In this document: positions 23,962 to 33,636 of the stretch, piece by piece
Layout of the letters: every line of letters begins with the position of its first letter
Numbering within the stretch: position 1 is the first letter of the stretch
Assembly: GCF_001642835.1 (NCBI RefSeq)
Contig: NZ_LXEI01000003.1
Location: 1 to 64,000, forward strand
Origin: Pseudotamlana agarivorans
GTDB taxonomy: Bacteria > Bacteroidota > Bacteroidia > Flavobacteriales > Flavobacteriaceae
Length of the DNA: 64,000 nt
Direction of reading: 5' to 3'
Position numbers and translations under genes: made by a program
The notes under the pieces: generated by a model
What the model was told of the DNA's origin: nothing
What the model saw: only the letters and a program-made list of their open reading frames with translations
Database searches by the model: none

Positions 23962-24957
23962 GTGGTAAAAATAGACAACATAGAACTTCCAGATTTTCCA
24001 TTGCTTTTAGCGCCTATGGAAGATGTTAGCGATCCGCCATTTCGTGCCTTGTGTAAAGAACAGGGAGCCGATGTGGTATATACGGAATTTGTTTCTAGTG
24101 AAGGCTTAATTCGTAATGCTGCAAAGAGTGTTATGAAATTAGATATTTACGAGAAAGAACGCCCTGTAGGTATTCAAATTTTCGGAGCTAATTTAGATAG
24201 TATGTTGCAAACCATAGATATTGTAGCCGAGTCTAAACCTGATATTATCGATATTAATTTTGGATGTCCGGTTAAAAAAGTGGTGAGTAAGGGTGCCGGT
24301 GCTGGTATTTTAAAAGATGTCTGCTTAATGGAGCAACTTACCGCCGAAATGGTAAAGCGTACCAATATTCCCATTACTGTAAAAACGCGTTTAGGCTGGG
24401 ATCATGATTCAATTCGTATTGTCGAGGTTGCCGAGCGTTTGCAAGATGTAGGTTGTAAAGCGATAGCTATTCATGGCCGCACACGAGCCCAGATGTATAA
24501 AGGTGAAGCCGATTGGAAACCTATTATGGAGGTGAAAAATAATCCGCGTATGCATATTCCTGTTTTTGGAAATGGTGATGTTGATACACCCGAAAAAGCC
24601 ATGCTTATGCGTGATGCATTTGGTTTAGATGGTTGTATGATTGGTCGTGCTAGTATTGGAAACCCATGGTTTTTCAAGCAAGTGAAACACTTTTTTGAAA
24701 CTGGCGAACATTTAGCGCCTATTTCTCTAGAAGAACGTGTGGAAGCAGCGCGTAGGCACTTACAAATGTCTATCGACTGGAAAGGGGAAACCTTAGGCGT
24801 TTTTGAAACACGTAGACATTATACCAACTACTTTAAGGGGATTCCGCATTTTAAAGATTACCGTATGAAAATGGTCACTTCAGATCATTCCGAAGATGTT
24901 TTTGCTGCCTTCGATGAGGTTTTAGAGAAGTTTGCCGGTTACCAGTTTACGGAGTAG
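23962..24957 (+). CDS. dusB: tRNA-dihydrouridine synthase DusB
   Basis: A 331-residue FMN enzyme making dihydrouridine in tRNA. From GTG 23962 the product begins MVKIDNIELPDFPLLLAPMEDVSDPPFR, the normal N-terminus of flavobacterial DusB; the longer open frame would add seven codons that overlap the promoter. The catalytic loop DINFGCPVKKVVSKGAGAG holds Cys102. KTRLGWD, AIHGRTRAQMY and DGCMIGRASIGNPW fit FMN and tRNA binding in the barrel, and a helical C-terminal domain follows. It is a single gene, divergent from lepA. Confidence 0.94.
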   Translation: MVKIDNIELPDFPLLLAPMEDVSDPPFRALCKEQGADVVYTEFVSSEGLIRNAAKSVMKLDIYEKERPVGIQIFGANLDSMLQTIDIVAESKPDIIDINFGCPVKKVVSKGAGAGILKDVCLMEQLTAEMVKRTNIPITVKTRLGWDHDSIRIVEVAERLQDVGCKAIAIHGRTRAQMYKGEADWKPIMEVKNNPRMHIPVFGNGDVDTPEKAMLMRDAFGLDGCMIGRASIGNPWFFKQVKHFFETGEHLAPISLEERVEAARRHLQMSIDWKGETLGVFETRRHYTNYFKGIPHFKDYRMKMVTSDHSEDVFAAFDEVLEKFAGYQFTE

Positions 24958-25030
24958 GCTTTATGCCAAGCGATAAAATAACAAAAGTTTTACTTCTACT
25001 ATTTAATTTTGTACTTCTAACTTAAAATGG

Positions 25031-25054
25031 CCTTCGACACGCTCAGGCTGACAT
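25031..25054. repeat. Interspersed repeat (CTTCGACACGCTCAGGCTGA type)
   Basis: An intergenic copy of a sequence that recurs in inverse orientation at 35967-35988 with one mismatch over 21 bases. It is followed by a run of degenerate seven-base units (tatacgc, tataggc, tgtacgc, ataaggc) to about 25100. Such sequences are scattered between genes in many flavobacteria. Confidence 0.6.
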
Positions 25055-25194
25055 GTCTTAGCTATACGCTATAGGCTGTACGCATAAGGCATATAGGATA
25101 CAGCTTAAAGCATTATTTCCGCAAATATGTTAAATTCTTTAGAATTTCAAACGTTTTCGTGAAAAAACTCATTTTTTAACACTTTTTAATTAGT

Positions 25195-25202
25195 TACATT
25201 TG
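25195..25202 (+). promoter_or_regulatory. -7 promoter box of pgk
   Basis: TACATTTG (TAnnTTTG), 34 bases before the ATG at 25237. Confidence 0.6.
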
Positions 25203-25236
25203 TGTGTAAATTTTTAAAAAGATAATACATAGAGCT

Positions 25237-26424
25237 ATGAAAACGTTAAACGATTTTGATTTCAAAGATAAAAAAGCCTTAATACGAGTAGATTTTAATG
25301 TGCCTTTAAACGAGCAGTTTGAGGTTACTGATGCCACTAGAATTGTGTCGGCAAAACCTACTATAATCAAAATTTTAGAAGATGGGGGAAGCTGTATTTT
25401 AATGTCCCACCTAGGGCGTCCAAAAGGATTTCAAGATGAGTTTTCATTAAAACATATTGCTGGAAAGGTTGAAGAAATTTTAGGAGTTGAAGTAAAGTTT
25501 GTTGCCGATTGTATTGGTGATGAGGTTGAAGCCGCTGCTAATAGCATAGAGCCAGGTCAAGTTTTATTATTAGAGAACTTACGTTTTTATAAAGAAGAAA
25601 CTGCAGGAGATAAGGCTTTCGCCGAAAAATTATCAAAATTAGGTGATATTTATGTGAATGATGCCTTTGGTACAGCGCACAGAGCACACGCTTCAACAAC
25701 AATTGTAGCACAGTTTTTTGAAGGTAAAAAATGCTTCGGAAGTTTATTAGCACAAGAAATTGAAAGTATTCAAAAAGTTATGGAAACTGGAGAAAAACCA
25801 GTTTTAGCGATTCTTGGTGGTGCTAAAGTGTCTTCTAAAATTACCATTATTGAAAATATTTTAGATAAAGTAGACCATCTTATTATTGGTGGTGGTATGG
25901 CATTTACTTTTGTTAAAGCTCAAGGCGGAAAAATAGGAAACTCTATTTGTGAAGATGATAAAATGCCTTTGGCTTTAGAGATTTTAGAGCAAGCTAAAGC
26001 TAAAAATGTACAAGTTCATATTCCTATCGATACTATTGCAGCCGATGCTTTTAGTAATGATGCTAATAAACAAGTTGTTGATATTAATGCGATTCCTGAT
26101 GGTTGGGAAGGTGTAGATGCTGGACCAAAATCTATCGAAGCTTTTGATAAAGTGGTAAAGGAATCTAAAACGATTTTATGGAACGGTCCGTTAGGGGTTT
26201 TCGAAATGGAATCTTTTGCTAATGGTACTATTGAGTTAGGAAATTCGATTGCAGAAGCTACTAAAAATGGTGCTTTTTCACTTGTAGGTGGAGGTGATTC
26301 TGTAGCTGCTGTTAAGCAATTCGGATTTGAAAATAAAGTAAGTTATGTGAGTACAGGTGGTGGTGCCATGCTTGAGAGTTTAGAGGGTAAAACCTTACCT
26401 GGAATTGCTGCCATTCTAGAATAA
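25237..26424 (+). CDS. pgk: Phosphoglycerate kinase
   Basis: A 395-residue glycolytic kinase converting 1,3-bisphosphoglycerate and ADP to 3-phosphoglycerate and ATP. The signature RVDFNVPL (17-24) and the substrate-binding SHLGRPKG are in the N-terminal domain; [17 protein letters not shown] and the nucleotide loop GGGDSVAAV are in the C-terminal domain. Length and motif spacing are normal for bacteria. It has its own promoter, and the transglycosylase gene follows after 80 bases. Confidence 0.98.
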   Translation: MKTLNDFDFKDKKALIRVDFNVPLNEQFEVTDATRIVSAKPTIIKILEDGGSCILMSHLGRPKGFQDEFSLKHIAGKVEEILGVEVKFVADCIGDEVEAAANSIEPGQVLLLENLRFYKEETAGDKAFAEKLSKLGDIYVNDAFGTAHRAHASTTIVAQFFEGKKCFGSLLAQEIESIQKVMETGEKPVLAILGGAKVSSKITIIENILDKVDHLIIGGGMAFTFVKAQGGKIGNSICEDDKMPLALEILEQAKAKNVQVHIPIDTIAADAFSNDANKQVVDINAIPDGWEGVDAGPKSIEAFDKVVKESKTILWNGPLGVFEMESFANGTIELGNSIAEATKNGAFSLVGGGDSVAAVKQFGFENKVSYVSTGGGAMLESLEGKTLPGIAAILE

Positions 26425-26504
26425 ATAGCGCTTAAGTTTTTAGTTTAGCGTAAAATACACGAATTTTGCCATATTATCGTTCAATAAGTATTGATATAGA
26501 TTAT

Positions 26505-28094
26505 ATGGCATTTCGTTTTTTTACACTTTTAGCACTTCTAAATATTGGCACTGGATTTTCTCAAGTGTCAGATTCAATTTCTCTTCAAAATAATATTATA
26601 AAAGACAGCTCTAAAGTCAGGAGTACTGTTGTTAAAGATACTTTATTAGATAGCAGGCAGGCCGCTGCTAAAACAGTTGCAGTGGATAGTTTTTCAATAA
26701 AAAATTTGAAAGACCACGAGTTGGCCGCACAATTTGATGCGAAATGGCATGATGAGTTGTTTAATAATAATCTTTACGATACCATTTCTAAATCGATTGC
26801 CGAGCTTGATTATGAGCCTGTAATTTATACAGAATTGCCTACCGATACACTTAAAGCACGATTAAAGGCGCTTAATGCAAGAACGCCTTTTAATGTAGAA
26901 TATAACCCAGCTTTAGAAAGTGTAATTAAATCTTATTTAAAAAACAGGCCCAAAACATTACAAAAGCTTATCAATTTAAGTGCTTTTTATTTCCCAATGT
27001 TCGAGGCTGAGTTAGACAAACATGATATCCCGTTAGAGATAAAATACTTAGCCGTGGTAGAATCGGCGTTAAAGCCCAGAGCGAAATCTAGAGTAGGAGC
27101 AACAGGATTATGGCAATTTATGTTTACTACTGGTAAAATGTACGGTTTAAATGTAAGTAGTTATGTTGATGAGCGTAGCGATCCTATCATGTCTACAGAA
27201 GCCGCTGCCAGATATTTGTCTAAACTTTATAAGATTTTTGGTGATTGGGATTTAGCTTTAGCCGCCTATAATTCGGGACCTGGTAATGTTACCAAAGCCA
27301 TTCGCCGTTCGGGAGGGTACCAAAATTATTGGAATATTCGTCATAATTTACCAAGAGAAACCGCGGGGTATTTGCCTGCCTTCTTAGCTAACATGTATAT
27401 TTTTGAATATGCTGAAGAACATGGTTTTAAACAAGCAAAGCCTGAAATTGCGTATTTTCAAACCGACACAGTAAAAGTGAAGCATATGATTACACTCGAT
27501 CAGGTTTCTGAAGTTACAGGGACATCTATTGAAGAGCTTCAATTTTTAAATCCATCTTATAAATTAGATATTATTCCGTATTTAAAAGAAGAAGATTATG
27601 TATTGCGTTTACCACTTGATGTGATAGGTGATTTTGTAAATAATGAAGATGAGATATATGCTTATGCAAAAGCTGAATTTAATAAACGCGAAAAGCCACT
27701 GCCTCAATTTTCAAAGGCCAGTGATAAAATTACTTATCGTGTAAAATCTGGCGATTATCTTGGTAAAATTTCTAGAAAATATGGTGTTCGAATAAGTGAC
27801 TTAAAGCGCTGGAACGGTTTAAGAAGTAACAATATTGATATCGGACAACGTTTAACCATATATCCTAAAAGACCACATACGAGCACCAAAAGTGCTACCG
27901 CAAGTACAAATAAAGCCGCCACAACAAAGCGTTTATCTGGTCCAGTATCAACCTATACTGTAAAACAAGGGGACTCGCTTTGGAGTATTTCCCAAAAATT
28001 TTCTGGAGTTTCTGTGCAAAATATTATAGATTGGAACGGTATTAGTGGGACTAAATTAAAACCTGGGATGAAATTAAAAATTGCCAAAGGTTAA
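26505..28094 (+). CDS. Lytic transglycosylase with two LysM domains, MltD-like
   Basis: A 529-residue secreted cell-wall enzyme that cleaves the MurNAc-GlcNAc bond. The chosen ATG gives a Sec signal peptide (MAFRFFTLLALLNIGTGFSQ); the longer frame would start at a TTG inside the promoter region. The SLT domain has VVESALKPRAKS with catalytic Glu186, GATGLWQFM and AAYNSGPGNV. Two LysM repeats at the C-terminus (about 412-460 and 482-529: YRVKSGDYLGKISRKYGV and YTVKQGDSLWSISQKFSG) bind peptidoglycan. The DUF4837 lipoprotein gene follows 30 bases later, probably in the same operon. Confidence 0.93.
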   Translation: MAFRFFTLLALLNIGTGFSQVSDSISLQNNIIKDSSKVRSTVVKDTLLDSRQAAAKTVAVDSFSIKNLKDHELAAQFDAKWHDELFNNNLYDTISKSIAELDYEPVIYTELPTDTLKARLKALNARTPFNVEYNPALESVIKSYLKNRPKTLQKLINLSAFYFPMFEAELDKHDIPLEIKYLAVVESALKPRAKSRVGATGLWQFMFTTGKMYGLNVSSYVDERSDPIMSTEAAARYLSKLYKIFGDWDLALAAYNSGPGNVTKAIRRSGGYQNYWNIRHNLPRETAGYLPAFLANMYIFEYAEEHGFKQAKPEIAYFQTDTVKVKHMITLDQVSEVTGTSIEELQFLNPSYKLDIIPYLKEEDYVLRLPLDVIGDFVNNEDEIYAYAKAEFNKREKPLPQFSKASDKITYRVKSGDYLGKISRKYGVRISDLKRWNGLRSNNIDIGQRLTIYPKRPHTSTKSATASTNKAATTKRLSGPVSTYTVKQGDSLWSISQKFSGVSVQNIIDWNGISGTKLKPGMKLKIAKG

Positions 28095-28124
28095 ATCAGT
28101 TCAATTAAAAAAGATACTTGTATT

Positions 28125-29105
28125 ATGAGAAACATGATTTGTTCAGTAGTTGTGCTATTGTTACTTAGCTCTTGTGGGAAAACTGAAAAAAAGGCTGATG
28201 ATGAATTTCTTCCTGATGCCTCTGGAGCCATTAATAACGTGTCGGTCGTTACCGAAAATGATTACTGGGATGGTCGCGTTGGTGATGCTATTCGATCGGT
28301 ACTAACAAAACCTATTTACGGACTACCACAGGACGAACCTATGTTTAGTATTAGCCAGATTCCACCATCTGTTTTTTCTGGTTTTGTAACTAAAAACAGA
28401 ACGGTTTTATTAATTAAACCTAATAAAGAACAAGGTCTTGAGATTCTAACCAATGTATACGCTAAGCCGCAAAAAGTCATTGTTGTTTCTGGAAAAACAA
28501 GGGAGGAAATTATCGAAGAGCTTTCTAAAAATGAATCTAAAATTATAGAAACATTTAGACATGAAGAATTAGCCGAGCGCCAACGTCAAATGATGAAATC
28601 GCCACATACTTTTAAATCGATAAAAGAAAAGTTAGGCTTAAGTATACAATTTGCTTCAATTTATAGAAAGGCTACCGAAACTGATAATTTTTTCTGGTTT
28701 AGAAAAGATATTACCACAGGAACAAATAACCTAATGATTTATGAGTTGCCTTTTGATGCTATTCAGAGAAATGATAGTGTGGTGAAGCAAATCATCAAAA
28801 TCAGGGATTCTATTGGAAAAGCATACATTCAAGGGCCTCTAGAAGGGTCTTATATGGTTACAGAAGACGCATATGCGCCATTTATAGAAGAAACGACCAT
28901 AGATAACAAACCAGCTTTTGAAACTCGAGGTATTTGGGATGTTAAAAATGCTTTTATGGGCGGACCGTTTATTAATTACGCTATTGAAGACAGCAAAAAC
29001 AACCGTTGGGTGGTTATTGAAGGTTTTTCTTTTGCGCCTTCAGTTGAGAAAAGAAACTACATGTTAGAATTGGAATCTATTATCCGTTCGGTTAAAATTG
29101 AATAA
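28125..29105 (+). CDS. DUF4837 family lipoprotein
   Basis: A 326-residue lipoprotein with lipobox LLSSC (lipidated Cys17) and a charged linker, then one domain that fills the rest: NDYWDGRVGDAIRSVL near the start, FWFRKDITTGTNNLMIYELPF in the middle and TRGIWDVKNAFMGGPFINYAI near the end. These match the DUF4837 family, limited to Bacteroidota and of unknown role. Its location after a lytic transglycosylase suggests an envelope role. Transcription ends at a strong hairpin shared with the convergent tatA gene. Confidence 0.85.
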   Translation: MRNMICSVVVLLLLSSCGKTEKKADDEFLPDASGAINNVSVVTENDYWDGRVGDAIRSVLTKPIYGLPQDEPMFSISQIPPSVFSGFVTKNRTVLLIKPNKEQGLEILTNVYAKPQKVIVVSGKTREEIIEELSKNESKIIETFRHEELAERQRQMMKSPHTFKSIKEKLGLSIQFASIYRKATETDNFFWFRKDITTGTNNLMIYELPFDAIQRNDSVVKQIIKIRDSIGKAYIQGPLEGSYMVTEDAYAPFIEETTIDNKPAFETRGIWDVKNAFMGGPFINYAIEDSKNNRWVVIEGFSFAPSVEKRNYMLELESIIRSVKIE

Positions 29106-29152
29106 ATAATAAGGGCTTTTTTAATGAAATTTTATTTATTAAAACCCCTTAA

Positions 29153-29193
29153 TACAAAAAGACCAGTACATGTGTTGTACTGGTCTTTTTGTA
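29153..29193. terminator. Bidirectional terminator between DUF4837 and tatA
   Basis: Arms of 18 bases with core AAAAAGACCAGTACA and its exact complement surround a five-base TGTGT loop. A run on one side and T run on the other serve both converging genes. Confidence 0.9.
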
Positions 29194-29211
29194 TTTTTTG
29201 AAGAGCTTTTT

Positions 29212-29400
29212 TTAGTCTTTTTTCTCGATTTTAGGGTCTTCTTCTTCTTCTTTGCTAGCATCTTTAAATTCTTTGATGCCACTACCTAAACCACGCATCA
29301 ATTCAGGAATTTTTTTACCTCCAAATAAAAGTAAAACAACCACCACAATTAAGGCTATTTGCCAAGGTCCGATGGCTAATGGTAACATATGTAAGTTCAT
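29212..29400 (-). CDS. tatA: Sec-independent translocase subunit TatA
   Basis: A 62-residue Tat pore subunit for export of folded proteins. It has a short periplasmic N-terminus, one transmembrane helix ([14 protein letters not shown], about 15-28), the [21 protein letters not shown] amphipathic helix and a charged, acidic tail. No tatB or tatC is adjacent, as is common in Bacteroidota. It is monocistronic with its own promoter box 20 bases upstream. Confidence 0.93.
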   Translation of the reverse strand: MNLHMLPLAIGPWQIALIVVVVLLLFGGKKIPELMRGLGSGIKEFKDASKEEEEDPKIEKKD

Positions 29401-29419
29401 AGCTTGTAAATTTAAAAAA

Positions 29420-29427
29420 CAAAGTTA
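29420..29427 (-). promoter_or_regulatory. -7 promoter box of tatA
   Basis: The minus strand reads TAACTTTG (TAnnTTTG), 20 bases upstream of the start at 29400. Confidence 0.6.
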
Positions 29428-29523
29428 ATAATTAATGTTTAATAATATCGTTTTAAGGATAACTTTAGCATTTATATACCTTTTCTTGGGCTGTTACAAC
29501 CGTACTATCTCATAAATTCTATT

Positions 29524-29531
29524 TATTTTTG
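29524..29531 (+). promoter_or_regulatory. -7 promoter box of the M23 peptidase gene
   Basis: TATTTTTG followed by C (TAnnTTTG), only seven bases before the ATG at 29538, implying a nearly leaderless mRNA. It overlaps the TTG that opens the longer frame and so rules that start out. Confidence 0.6.
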
Positions 29532-29537
29532 CTGCGC

Positions 29538-30410
29538 ATGGCGGAAACAAAAAAGAAACAAAAAAGAAGAATAAGAAAACTACTGGATAAATACCGGTTA
29601 GTGATTCTTAATGAAAATACTTTTGAAGAGCGATTGTCTTTCAAATTGACGCGTTTAAACGTGTTTGTTATGGGGTCACTTATCGCGGTGTTTTTTATTT
29701 CGGTAACCTACCTGATTATCGCACTAACACCATTGCGGGAATATATTCCGGGTTATTCTTCTACAGCATTGAAAAAGAAAGCAACCGAACTTAGTTATAA
29801 AACCGATTCATTACAACAGGTTATACTTATGAATGATCGTTACTATAGTTCTATAAAAAAAGTATTAACAGGTGATGTGAGTCAGGTTGATTTTAATAGA
29901 GATTCTATAATTAATGCCGTAAAACTTGAAGCTAGTGAGGTGGATTTAAATCCGAGTGCCGAAGATTCTATATTACGTCAGAAAGTGGATAAAGAAGATA
30001 AGTACAATTTGTTTGAATCGGCAACATCGTCAACAAACTTTGTGTTATTTCCACCTGTTAGTGGGGCGATTAGCGCGTCGTATGATACTAAAGATAAGCA
30101 TTATGCTGTAGATATCACGGTTGCCAAAGATACGCCAATAAAAGCCACAGCCGATGGTGTGGTTATTTTTTCGGAATGGACGGCAAGTACTGGTTATGTG
30201 TTGATATTAGAACATAGCCAGGGGTTAATCTCTATTTATAAACATTGTTCGGCCTTGACTAAGGTTCAAGGTGATTTAGTAAAAGCAGGCGAGGTAATCG
30301 CAACCGCAGGAAATACAGGAGAACTATCAACAGGACCACATTTACATTTTGAACTTTGGAATGATGGATACCCCATTAATCCCACAAACTTTATCGATTT
30401 TAATAAATGA
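29538..30410 (+). CDS. M23 family metallopeptidase, membrane anchored
   Basis: A 290-residue protein starting MAETKKKQKRRIRKLLDKYR: a basic cytoplasmic tail, one transmembrane helix (about 46-66), a periplasmic coiled-coil-like stretch and a C-terminal LytM/M23 domain. The zinc ligands are visible as HYAVDITV (His and Asp, near 190) and GPHLHFEL (HxH near 272). It should cut peptidoglycan cross-links or activate other hydrolases. Its stop overlaps the next gene by four bases (ATGA), so it is coupled to the GH3-family gene. Confidence 0.93.
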   Translation: MAETKKKQKRRIRKLLDKYRLVILNENTFEERLSFKLTRLNVFVMGSLIAVFFISVTYLIIALTPLREYIPGYSSTALKKKATELSYKTDSLQQVILMNDRYYSSIKKVLTGDVSQVDFNRDSIINAVKLEASEVDLNPSAEDSILRQKVDKEDKYNLFESATSSTNFVLFPPVSGAISASYDTKDKHYAVDITVAKDTPIKATADGVVIFSEWTASTGYVLILEHSQGLISIYKHCSALTKVQGDLVKAGEVIATAGNTGELSTGPHLHFELWNDGYPINPTNFIDFNK

Positions 30411-31894
30411 TGTCAATAAAATCTGTTTTAGCAAAACCTTTTGCAAAAATTATATACAATAAAGTTCAAAAATGGGCTAATTACCCAGTGAAAACACAAG
30501 AAAAGGTGTTTCAGGATCTTATTGCCGAGGCCACAAGTACCGCTTTTGGTCGCGATCATGATTTTGTTAGTATTAACAGCCATGCCGATTTTGTAAAACG
30601 TGTCCCTATTCGTGACTATGAGGCTTTAAAGCCCTATGTAGACCGTGTGGTGGCAGGAGAATCGGATGTGCTTTGGAAAGGAAAACCGTTGTATTTTGCC
30701 AAAACCTCAGGAACAACTTCAGGGGCTAAATACATTCCGTTAACTAAGGAGAGTATGCCTAATCATGTAGAAGCAGCAAGAAATGCTATTTTGATGTATA
30801 TCCATGAAACAGGGAACAGTAAGTTTGTGGATGGCAAAATGATTTTTTTACAAGGAAGCCCCGAGCTTAAAGAGCAAAATGGTGTGAAATTAGGAAGGTT
30901 GTCGGGTATTGTAGCGCATTATGTTCCAAAATATCTTCAAAAAAACCGATTGCCTTCGTGGGAAACCAATTGTATTGATGATTGGGAAACTAAAGTTGAT
31001 GCCATTGTAGACGAGACCCTTAATGAAAACATGACCATCATTTCTGGAATACCGTCATGGGTTCAAATGTATTTTGAAAAACTTCAGCAAAAAACAGAAA
31101 AACAAATAGGGGATATTTTTAAAAATTTCAACCTGTTTATTTTCGGAGGAGTTAACTACGAACCTTATCGAGCGAAGTTTGAAAATCTTATAGGGCGAAA
31201 AGTAGATAGTATAGAGTTGTATCCTGCCAGTGAAGGTTTCTTTGCTTACCAAGACAAGCAGAATGAAAAGGGGATGTTACTCTTATTAAATTCTGGAATT
31301 TTTTACGAGTTTATTAAAGCTGATGAATTTTTTAATGAAAATCCACAGCGTCTTACTATTAAGAATGTAGAAGTTGGCGTAAATTATGTGATGATAATTT
31401 CTTCTAACGCCGGTTTATGGGGGTATAACATTGGTGATACCATTCAGTTTACTTCAACAAAACCGTACCGCGTTATTGTTTCAGGACGTATTAAACATTT
31501 TATTTCAGCTTTTGGTGAGCATGTTATTGGTAAAGAGGTTGAACAAGCCATTCAAGAAGCGACTGCTGGAACCGATGTTAGGGTTTCAGAGTTTACGGTA
31601 GCTCCAGAAATTACGCCAGAAACAGGACTGCCTTACCATGAATGGTTTATCGAGTTTGAAAATGAACCTGAGGATCTTTCCGCTTTAGCGAAAAAAATAG
31701 ATGAATCGCTGCAAAAACAAAACACTTATTATTTTGATTTGATAGTGGGTAAAGTTTTACAGCCATTAAAAATCACAAAAGTTAAGAAGGGCGGATTTCA
31801 AGCCTATATGAAGTCGCAGGGAAAATTAGGCGGACAAAATAAAATTCCGAGGTTGTCAAACGACAGAAAAATTGTTCAAGGTTTTCAAGATTAA
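30407..31894 (+). CDS. GH3 auxin-responsive-promoter family protein (acyl-acid-amido synthetase fold)
   Basis: A 495-residue member of the GH3 family, adenylate-forming enzymes related to plant hormone conjugating enzymes and conserved in Bacteroidota with unknown substrate. The ATP/AMP-loop AKTSGTTSGAKYIPLT (about 103-118), the FGGVNYEPYRAKFENL and YPASEGFFAYQD segments, and GYNIGDTIQFTS fit the family. No signal peptide. An ATG-ATG pair at the start leaves the exact first Met open; the first overlaps the upstream stop. It is coupled to the M23 peptidase gene. Plant-like conjugation of amino acids to a carboxylate is a family inference only. Confidence 0.88.
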   Translation: MMSIKSVLAKPFAKIIYNKVQKWANYPVKTQEKVFQDLIAEATSTAFGRDHDFVSINSHADFVKRVPIRDYEALKPYVDRVVAGESDVLWKGKPLYFAKTSGTTSGAKYIPLTKESMPNHVEAARNAILMYIHETGNSKFVDGKMIFLQGSPELKEQNGVKLGRLSGIVAHYVPKYLQKNRLPSWETNCIDDWETKVDAIVDETLNENMTIISGIPSWVQMYFEKLQQKTEKQIGDIFKNFNLFIFGGVNYEPYRAKFENLIGRKVDSIELYPASEGFFAYQDKQNEKGMLLLLNSGIFYEFIKADEFFNENPQRLTIKNVEVGVNYVMIISSNAGLWGYNIGDTIQFTSTKPYRVIVSGRIKHFISAFGEHVIGKEVEQAIQEATAGTDVRVSEFTVAPEITPETGLPYHEWFIEFENEPEDLSALAKKIDESLQKQNTYYFDLIVGKVLQPLKITKVKKGGFQAYMKSQGKLGGQNKIPRLSNDRKIVQGFQD

Positions 31895-31911
31895 GATTCA
31901 ACCAATAATGT

Positions 31912-31919
31912 TATCTTTG
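31912..31919 (+). promoter_or_regulatory. -7 promoter box of the DUF6909-type gene
   Basis: TATCTTTG followed by C (TAnnTTTG), 20 bases before the ATG at 31940. Confidence 0.6.
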
Positions 31920-31939
31920 CAGCGCATTTAACCGATTTC

Positions 31940-33628
31940 ATGTCAGGAAAAAATCATCATACTAGAACACGAGCGCAAGAGAGTTCCAACGCGATTGAGC
32001 GGTTGTATATCACGATGCGTCACCTGTTTAATCGTGGGTTTTACAAGCCTATGGGGATTTCTGGAGAAACTTTAAGAGAGGCTTTGTTGCTTTTAAGGCC
32101 AGAAATTTATGGTTCGGTTGGAGAAGAAAAAGCCGAGCTTGAAGGCTTACTTTATGTTATTGATCGTCTGCCTCAAGGGATTGAGGAGTGCACCTTTATA
32201 AACCTAACCAGTGATGAAGGTTATTCAAATTCACATTTTGAATCCATAGTTCCTAAAAAGCGTCGTCGTAATTGTTACCGCATTGACGATGAGCAGATGA
32301 ATATTGAGATAACCAGAGGTCGATCGGAAATCTACGATATTTTAACCCATCTTACATTTATATTCATTGAATCTCATAAAATTGGTCGACGTGTTTTAAT
32401 TGATGAAGACGGTGCGACTACAAGAGATTGGATGAAACTAGAAGCAGCAGTGCTTTCTAAAAAGAAGCTGTCACGGGAGCAGCGAGAAGTTGCTATTACG
32501 CATGCTGCGAATATTTTAGGGCGTACTTTTAATGAAATAAACACGATTTATAGCGCTTATGCTATGCCATCTCAGCCCGAACGGTTTTTGCATATTGTGT
32601 ATTGGTTGGGGAAGCTAGCAATTGAAGAGCTTACGAATAACGATAAAAGAACCATTACTTTTAGTCCAGTTTTAAGAGAACGTATTGGTCATCATATTCA
32701 TGGAGAAATATGGGCTGATACGATAAAAGAAACGCTTTTTAAAGCAGGTTTGTTAAACCGTCCTATTCATATTATTAGCGCTAATATGCATAGTGTCATG
32801 AATACGTTTTTTGCTAAAGAAGCTTTAAAGTTACAAAACTCTAAAAAAGATATTTTTGAAGTATACGAATCTTTAAGTCAGCCAGAAAACGAAACTTCAA
32901 GACATAAAATTTCCAAAGAAGCTTTGCAAAATGGAATGATTTATATCAAGGATACTTCGGGTGCTAATATTGATGTTCAGCTTTTTGATACAGCTAAATT
33001 TGATGCTTCAAAGTTAGGTGTTAAAGCTTCTGAAACCATTTTAAAAGAAGAGCAACCTGCTATTCTCGTTATGGATTATGCTTTCGGAGAGCAAGCCTAT
33101 GAAACTATAGATGAGTTACTCAAGCCTTATAAAGCAAAAGAATCTGAAATTCATTTAAATGTAGATTCTGTGTCTATTATGGGTAAAGCAGGTATTTTAG
33201 AAGGTGGTAAAGGGGATATTATGATTCCGTCTGCACACATTTTTGAAGGTACCGCCGATAATTACCCGTTTAAAAATGAACTTAAAAAGGAAGATTTAGA
33301 AGGGCAAGGCATTTCGGTTTATGAAGGCTCTATGATTACGGTTTTAGGAACATCACTTCAAAATAAAGATATTTTAAAATTCTTTTATAATTCCACGTGG
33401 CGGGTTATAGGACTAGAAATGGAAGGGGCGCATTATCAAAAAGCGATTCAAGCAGCATCAAAAGTTAGAGGCAGTATATCAGAAAATGTAAAAGTAAGAT
33501 ATGCGTACTACGCTAGTGATAATCCCTTAGAAACTGGAGCAACCTTAGCTTCTGGAGGTTTAGGAGCTTCTGGAGTAAAACCAACATATTTAATAACAAA
33601 AACTATATTAGAACAAATACTTAACTAA
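31940..33628 (+). CDS. Conserved Bacteroidota protein, DUF6909-type
   Basis: A 562-residue cytoplasmic protein. The N-terminal 330 residues are helical and basic (AIERLYITMRHLFNRGFYKPMGISG, PKKRRRNCYRID) with no family I can name beyond the conserved Bacteroidota group I recall as DUF6909. The C-terminal 230 residues resemble a nucleoside phosphorylase: SVSIMGKAGILEGGKGDIMIPSAHIFEGT, and GLEMEGAHYQKAIQAA, like the catalytic (V/L)xMEGA segment of the PNP/UDP superfamily. A nucleoside or nucleotide glycosidase role is therefore possible but unproven. The Wzz-like gene follows after eight bases. Confidence 0.6.
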   Translation: MSGKNHHTRTRAQESSNAIERLYITMRHLFNRGFYKPMGISGETLREALLLLRPEIYGSVGEEKAELEGLLYVIDRLPQGIEECTFINLTSDEGYSNSHFESIVPKKRRRNCYRIDDEQMNIEITRGRSEIYDILTHLTFIFIESHKIGRRVLIDEDGATTRDWMKLEAAVLSKKKLSREQREVAITHAANILGRTFNEINTIYSAYAMPSQPERFLHIVYWLGKLAIEELTNNDKRTITFSPVLRERIGHHIHGEIWADTIKETLFKAGLLNRPIHIISANMHSVMNTFFAKEALKLQNSKKDIFEVYESLSQPENETSRHKISKEALQNGMIYIKDTSGANIDVQLFDTAKFDASKLGVKASETILKEEQPAILVMDYAFGEQAYETIDELLKPYKAKESEIHLNVDSVSIMGKAGILEGGKGDIMIPSAHIFEGTADNYPFKNELKKEDLEGQGISVYEGSMITVLGTSLQNKDILKFFYNSTWRVIGLEMEGAHYQKAIQAASKVRGSISENVKVRYAYYASDNPLETGATLASGGLGASGVKPTYLITKTILEQILN

Positions 33629-33636
33629 AAATTATT

